Origin: an uncultured Peptococcaceae bacterium
GTDB taxonomy: Bacteria; Bacillota; Dehalobacteriia; UBA4068; JAAVYR01
Length of the DNA stretch: 5,213 nt
Assembly (NCBI GenBank): GCA_949739465.1
Contig: CATIYQ010000047.1
Coordinates: 1 to 5,213, forward strand
Direction: 5' to 3'
Notes under the pieces: generated by a model
Seen by the model: only the letters and a program-made list of their open reading frames with translations
The model's database searches: none
What the model was told of the DNA's origin: nothing
Made by a program: the position numbers and the translations under genes
In this document: positions 1 to 5,213 of the stretch, piece by piece
Layout: each line of letters opens with the position of its first letter
Numbering within the stretch: the stretch's first letter is position 1

Positions 1-132
1 AAAAGAATTTGATTCCCAAACTAAATTTTTATTTACGAATGAAAAAAAAGGTGGTAAGATTAAGAAAAAATAGTGCATGAATATGCAGTCTCATATGATT
101 GATATTTCAGGGAAAGGAAGGACGCGGGGATT
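1..132. other. AT-rich leader upstream of the PaaK gene, no confident gene
   Basis: This stretch is AT-rich with runs of A and T and precedes the PaaK start. One + strand frame (codons from position 2) stays open from the left edge to a TAG at 71-73. It would end in a lysine-rich tail (KKGGKIKKK) and could be the C-terminus of an upstream gene, but a second frame is also open to a TGA at 78-80, so openness alone is weak evidence. A TATGAT at 94-99 could be a -10 element, but I see no credible -35 at the right distance. The purine-rich GGAAGGA at 116-122 is the likely ribosome binding site for PaaK. No hairpin terminator is visible. Confidence 0.5.
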
Positions 133-1434
133 ATGACCAATTATTATCAACAAGAAATAGAATGCGCTTCTCGAGAACAAATCAGAGCCTGGCAAGATGA
201 ACGGCTGGTGAAAACAGTTCATCATGTCTATAAAAACGTTCCTTATTACAAAAAAATGATGGATGAAAAAGGGTTGACACCTGACGACATCAAATCTGTT
301 GACGATTTGCATAAATTACCCTTTTTGACCAAAGCGGATTTGAGAGACGCTTATCCATATGGACTTCTGGCTGTGCCGCTTCGCGACGCGGTAAGAATCC
401 AGTCAACTAGCGGCACCACAGGCAAACGGGTGGTTGCTTTTTATACCCAGCACGATATTGATTTATGGGACGATTGCTGTGCTCGCGCTATTATGGCGGC
501 AGGCGGTACTAAGGAAGACGTGGTACAGGTTTGCTATGGCTACGGGCTTTTCACAGGTGGTCCTGGACTCAATGGCGGTTCTCATAAAGTGGGATCTCTC
601 ACGCTGCCCATGTCCTCCGGGAATACGGACCGTCAAATTCAATTTATGTGTGATTTGGAAGCCACGATTCTTTGCTGTACGCCGTCTTATGCGGCATATC
701 TTGCCGAAAGTATTCACGAACGGGGCGTTCGCAATCAGATTAAGCTGAAAGCAGGTATCTTTGGGGCAGAAGCCTGGACTGAAGAAATGCGCCACGACAT
801 CGAAAATAAATTAGGTATTAAGGCATACGATATTTATGGACTGACTGAAATTTCCGGTCCCGGCGTTGCATTTGAATGTGAAGCTCAAACAGGAATGCAT
901 ATTAATGAGGACCATTTCATTGCAGAAGTTATCGACCCGGAAACAGGAGAAGTGTTACCGGACGGCTCCAAGGGCGAATTGGTTTTCACCAGCATTACCA
1001 AAGAAGCCTTTCCGCTCTTGCGCTATCGTACCAGAGATATTTGTGTGCTTTCCAGAGAAAAATGTCCTTGCGGCAGAACCCATGTGAAAATGACGAAACC
1101 AATGGGACGCAGCGACGATATGCTTATTGTCAAAGGGGTAAACGTATTCCCGTCTCAGATTGAAACGGTACTCTTGAACCAAGGCTATGAAGCCAACTAT
1201 CAAATCATCGTAACCAGAGAAAACAACAGTGATAAGCTGGAAGTTCAGGTAGAAATGACGCCGGAAATGTTCTCTGATACCTTAAGTCAAATCAGCGCTA
1301 AAGAAGAACAGTTGGTAGAAGCCTTAAAGGTGATGTTAGGTATTTATGCCAAAGTAAGATTGGTTGCGCCAAAATCCATTACCCGCAGTGAAGGGAAAGC
1401 CGTACGGGTCATCGACCAAAGAAAATTGTATTAA
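133..1434 (+). CDS. paaK: Phenylacetate-CoA ligase (PaaK family, adenylate-forming enzyme)
   Basis: This cytoplasmic enzyme activates phenylacetate, or a related aryl acetate such as indoleacetate, to the acyl-CoA using ATP and CoA through an acyl-adenylate. The 433-residue length is normal for the compact PaaK family. The phosphate-binding loop STSGTTGK is at residues 91-98, the adenine-site motif YDIYGLTE at 232-239, and the ribose-binding TRD at 300-302. The hinge and start of the C-terminal domain is GRSDDMLIVKGVNVFPSQIE at 325-344, and the expected catalytic lysine is K422 in SEGKAVRV. C249, H256 and the CPCGR cysteines C311 and C313 match a conserved set in the family that may bind a metal. 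The ATG is preceded by GGAAGGA at 116-122. The ACT-domain gene follows after a 37-base purine-rich gap, so the two are probably cotranscribed. In anaerobes this ligase type often accompanies indolepyruvate:ferredoxin oxidoreductase; that neighbour would lie outside the window. The family is clear, but the exact substrate cannot be read from sequence. Confidence 0.95.
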   Translation: MTNYYQQEIECASREQIRAWQDERLVKTVHHVYKNVPYYKKMMDEKGLTPDDIKSVDDLHKLPFLTKADLRDAYPYGLLAVPLRDAVRIQSTSGTTGKRVVAFYTQHDIDLWDDCCARAIMAAGGTKEDVVQVCYGYGLFTGGPGLNGGSHKVGSLTLPMSSGNTDRQIQFMCDLEATILCCTPSYAAYLAESIHERGVRNQIKLKAGIFGAEAWTEEMRHDIENKLGIKAYDIYGLTEISGPGVAFECEAQTGMHINEDHFIAEVIDPETGEVLPDGSKGELVFTSITKEAFPLLRYRTRDICVLSREKCPCGRTHVKMTKPMGRSDDMLIVKGVNVFPSQIETVLLNQGYEANYQIIVTRENNSDKLEVQVEMTPEMFSDTLSQISAKEEQLVEALKVMLGIYAKVRLVAPKSITRSEGKAVRVIDQRKLY

Positions 1435-1459
1435 GAAGAAATAAAAGAATAGAAGAAAC

Positions 1460-1466
1460 GAGGTGG
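1460..1466 (+). promoter_or_regulatory. Shine-Dalgarno site that sets the ACT protein start
   Basis: GAGGTGG lies six to seven bases before the ATG at 1472. The in-frame GTG at 1463 falls inside this site, so it is part of the ribosome binding site rather than the start codon. Confidence 0.8.
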
Positions 1467-1471
1467 CAGCA

Positions 1472-1903
1472 ATGTCTGTAAAACAAATTTCTGTCTTTTT
1501 AGAAAATGCAGCCGGAGAACTGGCAAAATTTACCGATGTTCTCTCTAAGCATGGGATTGATATGAGAGCCTTATCTATTGCGGAAACTAGAGATTTCGGC
1601 ATTTTACGGATTATCGTTAATGACCCGGAAAAGACCGGAGCAATCTTAAAAGAAGAAGGCTATGTATTCTCCATTACTCCCGTTATTGCTGTGGCTGTTT
1701 CCGATGAACCGGGCAGTCTCGTCAATATCCTCCATGTTCTGGGTGAAAATAATATTAATTTGGAATATACTTATGCTTTTATTACCAGAAAACAGCAAGG
1801 GGCGTACCTGGTATTCCGAGTTGAGGATATGGATAAAGCGGTAGCCATTCTTGCCGGCAATAAGATTCCCATGATTTCCCAAGATGAAGTTTATGCGCTC
1901 TAA
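1472..1903 (+). CDS. Tandem ACT-domain protein, probable amino-acid sensor
   Basis: The 143-residue protein consists almost entirely of two ACT domains, roughly residues 3-68 and 70-140. Each opens with the typical strand-loop-helix: ENAAGELAKFTDVLSKHGID at 11-30, and SDEPGSLVNILHVLGENNIN at 77-96. The glycines at the start of the first helix (G15, G81) sit where ACT domains usually bind amino acids at a dimer interface. No catalytic domain is attached, so a regulatory role is inferred. The gene sits directly behind the PaaK-type ligase with no promoter or terminator between them. This suggests that it senses an amino acid, perhaps aromatic, and modulates the ligase or a partner enzyme; no ligand is shown by the sequence. 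The ATG at 1472 is chosen over the GTG at 1463 because that GTG is inside the Shine-Dalgarno site. A strong hairpin terminator follows the stop codon. Confidence 0.92.
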   Translation: MSVKQISVFLENAAGELAKFTDVLSKHGIDMRALSIAETRDFGILRIIVNDPEKTGAILKEEGYVFSITPVIAVAVSDEPGSLVNILHVLGENNINLEYTYAFITRKQQGAYLVFRVEDMDKAVAILAGNKIPMISQDEVYAL

Positions 1904-1910
1904 CATCCAT

Positions 1911-1952
1911 AAAAAATAAAGGCGACTGATTGTTCAGTCGCCTTTATTTTTT
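1911..1952. terminator. Rho-independent terminator, perfect 19-bp stem
   Basis: The inverted repeat has arms at 1911-1929 and 1934-1952 and a four-base loop, TTGT. The nine inner pairs (GGCGACTGA with TCAGTCGCC) form a stable core. The A-rich left flank pairs fully with the T-rich right flank, so the sequence looks like a terminator from both strands. It starts seven bases after the ACT gene stop and closes the ligase/ACT unit, separating it from the two-component system. Confidence 0.93.
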
Positions 1953-1973
1953 ATGCAGATTTCAGCCGGTTTA

Positions 1974-1982
1974 TGGTATAAT
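1974..1982 (+). promoter_or_regulatory. Extended -10 promoter for the two-component system
   Basis: TGGTATAAT is a perfect extended -10 element (TGN plus TATAAT at 1977-1982). The -35 region 17 bases upstream, TGCAGA at 1954-1959, matches the consensus at only three of six positions, so recognition probably depends on the TG extension. Transcription would begin near 1989, giving a leader of about 37 bases. The element sits just after the terminator of the previous unit. Confidence 0.7.
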
Positions 1983-2025
1983 AAAAACAATTGATATTGT
2001 CGGTAATCAAAGAGGTGATTGATTT

Positions 2026-2697
2026 ATGGAGTCTATTCTTTTGCTGGAGGACGACCGAGCATTGTGTAACGGTATTGCCTTTGCCTTAAAGGATATGGGC
2101 TATCCTGTGCTAAGCTGTTATACTCTGGCAGAAGGGAAGAAAGCGTTGGGTGAGAGCGCGGTTGCTTTGGGCATTTTAGATGTAAATTTACCCGACGGCA
2201 ACGGTTTTGACTTTTGCAGGGAAATCCGCAAAGAGAAGAATTTTCCCATTATCTTCCTGACCGCCAACGATTTGGAAACAGACATTATCACGGGGCTGGA
2301 AATCGGCGCTGACGATTATATTACGAAACCATTTAGTCTCATGGTGCTGCGGGCGAAGGTGGGTGCATTGTTGCGAAGGAATTATGGTAAGCAGGAACAA
2401 CTGGTGCAAATAGAAAATTTTATTTTTAACTTTGACGCTATGGAATTTCAGCGGGCAGGCGTGCCGCTGGAGCTAAGCAAAACGGAACAACGGCTATTAA
2501 AAATGCTGGTGGAAAATAAAGGAAAGACGTTGTCGCGAGAACAAATGATAGATTTTGTTTGGTCAGGCAGCGGAGAGTTTATTGACGAAAACGCGCTATC
2601 TGTCGCCATCAACCGACTTCGGAATAAATTAGGAGATACCGGTCCTGCTAAGTTTATTAAAACGGTTTATGGCATCGGTTACACATGGGTGCAATAA
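2026..2697 (+). CDS. OmpR/PhoB-type response regulator
   Basis: This 223-residue cytoplasmic DNA-binding regulator is of normal length for the OmpR/PhoB class. The receiver domain spans about residues 1-120. Acidic residues E8, D9 and D10 form the metal site, D52 in LDVNLPDGNG is the phosphoacceptor, T79 is the switch threonine and K101 in TKPF is the conserved lysine. The C-terminal winged helix spans about 125-223, with LELSKTEQRLLKML before the recognition region and INRLRNKLGD at about 196-205. All phosphorylation residues are present, so it should be an active switch. GAGGTGAT at 2012-2019, six bases before the ATG, is a near-ideal ribosome binding site. The stop codon is one base from the kinase start, so the two genes form one operon. 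Its target genes are not evident; autoregulation is possible but not shown. The class is certain, the subfamily is not. Confidence 0.95.
   Translation: MESILLLEDDRALCNGIAFALKDMGYPVLSCYTLAEGKKALGESAVALGILDVNLPDGNGFDFCREIRKEKNFPIIFLTANDLETDIITGLEIGADDYITKPFSLMVLRAKVGALLRRNYGKQEQLVQIENFIFNFDAMEFQRAGVPLELSKTEQRLLKMLVENKGKTLSREQMIDFVWSGSGEFIDENALSVAINRLRNKLGDTGPAKFIKTVYGIGYTWVQ
2687..2691 (+). promoter_or_regulatory. Weak ribosome binding site for the kinase, inside the regulator gene
   Basis: GGGTG lies seven bases before the ATG at 2699 and overlaps the last codons of the response regulator. No such site precedes the in-frame ATG at 2669, so 2699 is preferred. The weak site and one-base gap suggest translational coupling. 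Confidence 0.5.
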
Positions 2698-2698
2698 A

Positions 2699-3709
2699 AT
2701 GAAAGAAACAATGATTCTTGGGGCAAGCGGCGTAGTTTCTCTGCTGTTGCTGCTCCTGTCCATAAGATATTACAGAAAAACAAAAAAACAGCTAATAGCG
2801 GTAAACGCCATGTTAAATCGGGCGTTAACCGGACGGTTCCAAGAACGTCTTTATGATGAAAGCTATCTCTCTGCGCTGGAAACGAAAATGTATCAATATC
2901 TGACTGCTTGTCAGAAGGAAGAAGCCATGCTTCAGGAAGAACGAGATGCTATTAAAACACTGATTAGTGATATTTCTCACCAGACCAAAACGCCCATCGC
3001 CAATCTACGGCTTTATGGGCAATTATTACAGGAGCAATGCGGCGTTTCCCAGGAAACTGACCCTTTGATGAAAGAGCTTGTCAGTCAGACGGAAAAGTTA
3101 GATTTCCTGATTCAGTCGTTAATCAAACTATCTCGGTTAGAGTCGGGGATTATTACACTTGCACCGGAGAAAAACTCGGTGAAAGACCTCTTGACTGATA
3201 TCATCGACACGGTTGCCATAAAAGCCGTCAAAAAAAATATTACCATTACCCGCGATTTATCGGATCTTTCTGCCGTGTTTGACTGGAAATGGACGGCGGA
3301 GGCAATCGGCAATATCCTGGATAACAGTATCAAATATACGCCGGAGGGCGGGCATATTGCGGTTACCATGACAGAATATCCATCCTTTTGCCGCATTGAT
3401 ATTGTCGATAATGGGATGGGCATTGGGGAAGAGGAGATTCCCAAAATCTTCGGTCGTTTTTATCGTTCGCCTGCGGTGAAAAACGAAGAGGGCTGCGGCA
3501 TCGGACTTTACCTTGCCCGTACCATTATCCACCGACAATATGGCTATATTAAGGTTACCTCCCAGTTAGGAAAGGGCAGCACCTTTTCTGTGTTGTTATG
3601 CTGCCGTTTTTTCAGCGATGATAAAAAGAACACGGCTGATGACAGGGCAGTTTTTACTGCAATGGAGAGAGATAAAGGAAATGAAGTAATTAAAGGAAAT
3701 CTCAGCTGA
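2699..3709 (+). CDS. Sensor histidine kinase with a single membrane anchor
   Basis: This 336-residue protein is the likely partner of the upstream response regulator. One hydrophobic segment at about residues 5-22 (a run of leucines) anchors it in the membrane, and no extracellular sensor domain is visible. A charged linker, probably coiled coil, runs from about 25 to 88. The dimerisation helix carries phosphoacceptor H94 in DISHQTKTPIANL. The ATPase domain shows the N box (N205 and N209 in GNILDNSIKYTP), the D box DNGMGIG at 237-243, the F box FGRFYR at 251-256 and the glycine lid GCGIGLYL at 265-272. The domain should end near residue 300 (GKGSTFSVLL); a further 35 or so charged residues follow, which is unusual. 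The residue after the histidine is glutamine rather than the usual acidic residue. Kinases of this layout in Firmicutes often sit beside ABC exporters, but none is present here. The signal sensed is unknown. Confidence 0.93.
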   Translation: MKETMILGASGVVSLLLLLLSIRYYRKTKKQLIAVNAMLNRALTGRFQERLYDESYLSALETKMYQYLTACQKEEAMLQEERDAIKTLISDISHQTKTPIANLRLYGQLLQEQCGVSQETDPLMKELVSQTEKLDFLIQSLIKLSRLESGIITLAPEKNSVKDLLTDIIDTVAIKAVKKNITITRDLSDLSAVFDWKWTAEAIGNILDNSIKYTPEGGHIAVTMTEYPSFCRIDIVDNGMGIGEEEIPKIFGRFYRSPAVKNEEGCGIGLYLARTIIHRQYGYIKVTSQLGKGSTFSVLLCCRFFSDDKKNTADDRAVFTAMERDKGNEVIKGNLS

Positions 3710-3717
3710 TTGTAGAA

Positions 3718-3726
3718 TGTTATAAT
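3718..3726 (+). promoter_or_regulatory. Extended -10 promoter for the ruv operon
   Basis: TGTTATAAT is a perfect extended -10 element beginning nine bases after the kinase stop codon. No good -35 is seen 16-18 bases upstream, within the kinase 3' end. Transcription would start near 3733, leaving a leader of about 17 bases that still holds the whole ribosome binding site. It would let ruvCAB be transcribed apart from the two-component system; read-through from upstream is also possible because no terminator is visible between them. Confidence 0.6.
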
Positions 3727-3749
3727 GTTTTGGTGAAGGAGGAGAGACT

Positions 3750-4226
3750 GTGCGTATCCTAGGCATAGACCCCGGCACTGCCATTGTGGGCTATGGAGTC
3801 ATTGATGTAGAAAATCATCGCTACACAATCGTAGATTACGGCTGTATTCGCACTGCCGCTCATATGTATTTGCCGGAACGGTTAGACCGTATTTATCAGG
3901 GCATGAATATGCTCATCAAGAAATATCAACCTCAGGAAATGGCAGTGGAAGAGTTGTTTTTTAATACCAACGCTACTACGGCAATTAGTGTGGGACAAGC
4001 CAGAGGGGTTATTCTTTTAGCCGCTCAGCAGCAAGATATCCCCATTGGCGAATATACGCCGCTCCAGGTGAAGCAAGCCTTGGTGGGCTATGGCAGAGCC
4101 GAGAAAAAGCAAGTGCAGTATATGGTGAAAACCTTTCTCAATATGATGGAAACGCCTAAGCCGGACGATGCGGCAGACGCCCTGGCTCTTGCCATTTGCC
4201 ACTCCCACTCTCGGAAAATCGGCTAA
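3750..4226 (+). CDS. ruvC: Holliday junction resolvase RuvC
   Basis: RuvC is a dimeric endonuclease that cuts Holliday junctions symmetrically during recombinational repair, guided by RuvAB. The protein has the RNase H-like fold and the four expected acidic catalytic residues: D7 in GIDPGT, E67 in AVEELFF, and D140 and D143 in DDAADALA. Its 158 residues are close to the family norm, slightly shorter than the 173 of the E. coli protein through a short C-terminus. The start is a GTG at 3750, preceded seven bases upstream by a near-perfect AAGGAGG at 3736-3742, which fixes the start. It lies 32 bases before ruvA. The gene yebC, often found just upstream of ruvC in many bacteria, is absent, and the two-component system is there instead. 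Confidence 0.97.
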   Translation: MRILGIDPGTAIVGYGVIDVENHRYTIVDYGCIRTAAHMYLPERLDRIYQGMNMLIKKYQPQEMAVEELFFNTNATTAISVGQARGVILLAAQQQDIPIGEYTPLQVKQALVGYGRAEKKQVQYMVKTFLNMMETPKPDDAADALALAICHSHSRKIG

Positions 4227-4258
4227 ATTATTTTGTATAAGGTAGGATAAAGATTAAC

Positions 4259-4888
4259 ATGATTGCATTGATTCGCGGCATGATTATAGACCAGGAAATT
4301 GACAGCGTTATCCTTGATGTCGGGGGTATCGGCTATCAAGTATTGATTCCAACACAACAAATGACAGGAACTCTTGCTATCGGAAGCGAGCTGGCACTCT
4401 ATACATACTTACAGGTAAAAGAGGATGGTTTGGCTTTATTCGGCTTTGCCCATAAAGAACAACTGCACATCTTCAAAATGCTACTCTCCGTCAACGGCGT
4501 TGGAGCAAGGACGACCCTTGCCATTTTGAATCTGCTTTCTCCTTCCCAAGTGGCGGTTGCCGTCAGCAGCGGGGATTACAAAGTCTTTAACCAAGTGCCG
4601 GGCATCGGTAATAAAATCTCCCAGCGCATTGTTTTGGAATTAAAAGAAAAAATCAAAGCCTTCGGCGAATCTCCCGCACAAATTGATTTATCGGAAGGAG
4701 CGGCTATGGCGGAAGGCGCCGCCGCTATGCTTCAGGAGGCAATTCTTGCTATGGAGCAATTAGGATACAGCGGAAAAGAAGCCTCTCAGCTCATTCATAA
4801 AGGGCAGAAACGGCTGACGGAAAAAGGCGTTGCCATAGACGCAAACAGTCTGATTAAAGAAGGCTTACAAATCACCTTGGAAAAATAA
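4259..4888 (+). CDS. ruvA: Holliday junction DNA helicase subunit RuvA
   Basis: RuvA forms the tetrameric shell that binds the four-way junction and loads the RuvB motor rings. The 209-residue length is typical. Domain I, an OB-fold, covers about residues 1-62 (MIALIRGMI, then [12 protein letters not shown]). Domain II carries two helix-hairpin-helix DNA-binding motifs, SVNGVGART at 77-85 and VPGIGNKIS at 113-121. A flexible linker at about 138-155, rich in alanine, glycine and glutamate, leads to domain III (about 156-209), which contacts RuvB. The ribosome binding site is modest: GGTAGGA at 4241-4247 is 11 bases from the ATG, longer than usual. The gene is followed 11 bases later by ruvB in the same operon. 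Confidence 0.97.
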   Translation: MIALIRGMIIDQEIDSVILDVGGIGYQVLIPTQQMTGTLAIGSELALYTYLQVKEDGLALFGFAHKEQLHIFKMLLSVNGVGARTTLAILNLLSPSQVAVAVSSGDYKVFNQVPGIGNKISQRIVLELKEKIKAFGESPAQIDLSEGAAMAEGAAAMLQEAILAMEQLGYSGKEASQLIHKGQKRLTEKGVAIDANSLIKEGLQITLEK

Positions 4889-4899
4889 AAGGAGCTGCT

Positions 4900-5213
4900 A
4901 TGTCAAACATTTATCAAGAGGAAGACATTATTTACAGCAGCGGGAAACAACAGGGCAAAAAAAAGCCTGCTCCCGTTGTAGCCGAAGAACGTATTATTTC
5001 CTCAACCCAACAAGCGGAGGACGCAACGGTAGAGACAGCCATCCGTCCTATGACGTTGGCAGACTATACGGGGCAAACAAAGATTAAAAATAACCTGCAA
5101 GTCTTTATGTCTGCCGCGCAAAAAAGAGGCGAAGCCTTAGACCATGTGCTGTTATACGGACCGCCGGGGCTGGGAAAAACAACTCTCGCCAATATTATCG
5201 CCAATGAAATGCA
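4900..5213 (+). CDS. ruvB: Holliday junction DNA helicase RuvB, 5' part (cut by window edge)
   Basis: RuvB is the AAA+ ATPase that assembles as hexameric rings on either side of RuvA and drives branch migration. Only the first 104 codons are inside the window, and the gene runs off the right edge with no stop. The family signature [11 protein letters not shown] at residues 49-59 begins the large AAA+ domain, [20 protein letters not shown] follows at 78-97, and the Walker A motif is GPPGLGKT at 87-94. The ATG at 4900 has AAAGGAG at 4888-4894, five bases upstream and overlapping the ruvA stop. About 48 residues precede the core, roughly twice as many as in the E. coli protein; this N-terminal part is polar and poorly conserved in the family. 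Gene order ruvC-ruvA-ruvB confirms the identity. Confidence 0.97.
   Translation, partial: MSNIYQEEDIIYSSGKQQGKKKPAPVVAEERIISSTQQAEDATVETAIRPMTLADYTGQTKIKNNLQVFMSAAQKRGEALDHVLLYGPPGLGKTTLANIIANEM

Noticed and set aside
94..99. TATGAT as a -10 box for the PaaK gene
   Set aside because: There is no TG extension and no plausible -35 at 16-18 bases, so it is not called as a promoter.
434..748. Plus-strand open frame of 104 codons in another frame of the ligase gene
   Set aside because: It is fully embedded in the PaaK coding sequence, whose family motifs run intact through this region.
463..795. Minus-strand open frame of 110 codons
   Set aside because: It lies wholly inside the PaaK gene, has no ribosome binding site and encodes nothing recognisable.
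1463..1471. GTG at 1463 as start of the ACT protein
   Set aside because: The GTG is part of the Shine-Dalgarno sequence GAGGTGG; the ATG at 1472 has the right spacing.
2669..2698. ATG at 2669 as start of the kinase, overlapping the regulator gene
   Set aside because: No ribosome binding site precedes it, and the ten extra residues are translated from the conserved C-terminal region of the regulator gene in another frame.
3112..3444. Minus-strand open frame of 110 codons opposite the kinase
   Set aside because: The kinase on the + strand has all expected motifs here; the antisense frame has no family features or start signals.
1..5213. CRISPR array, tRNA, rRNA, insertion sequence or phage attachment site
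   Set aside because: No regularly spaced repeats, transposase signature, cloverleaf or rRNA-like sequence was seen on either strand.

Overview
The window holds ordinary bacterial chromosome, densely coded on the + strand with AT-rich spacers and strong Shine-Dalgarno sites. It suggests an anaerobic Firmicutes-type organism, most likely Negativicutes or Clostridia. Two things support this: a phenylacetate-CoA ligase paired with an ACT-domain protein, a pairing typical of amino-acid-fermenting anaerobes, and the presence of ruvC, which Bacilli generally lack (they use RecU). The taxon is inferred from gene content and style, not from a search.

Layout. Positions 1-132 are an AT-rich leader with no gene I can call, although one frame from the left edge stays open to a stop at 71-73. 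Next comes a two-gene unit: a PaaK-type phenylacetate-CoA ligase (133-1434) and a tandem-ACT regulatory protein (1472-1903). It ends at a perfect hairpin terminator (1911-1952). A strong extended -10 promoter follows and drives a two-component system: an OmpR-type response regulator (2026-2697) and a histidine kinase with a single membrane anchor (2699-3709). The last block is the Holliday-junction operon ruvC (3750-4226), ruvA (4259-4888) and ruvB (4900 to beyond the right edge). It has its own extended -10 element, which lies just past the kinase stop codon.

How the genes work together. PaaK activates an aryl acetate to its CoA thioester. The ACT protein probably senses an amino acid, perhaps an aromatic one, and may tune PaaK or an upstream oxidoreductase. 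The two-component pair has no evident target in the window. Its kinase ends in an unusual basic and acidic tail whose last residues resemble the start of an ABC-transporter ATPase, so a lost downstream transporter gene is a speculative possibility. RuvA and RuvB form the branch-migration motor, and RuvC cuts the junction.

Nothing here demands a new kind of system. The observations most worth a second look are the ligase/ACT pairing, the orphan two-component module lying between unrelated operons, and the kinase tail. Start codons were refined for the ACT protein (1472, not the upstream GTG) and the kinase (2699, not the upstream ATG).
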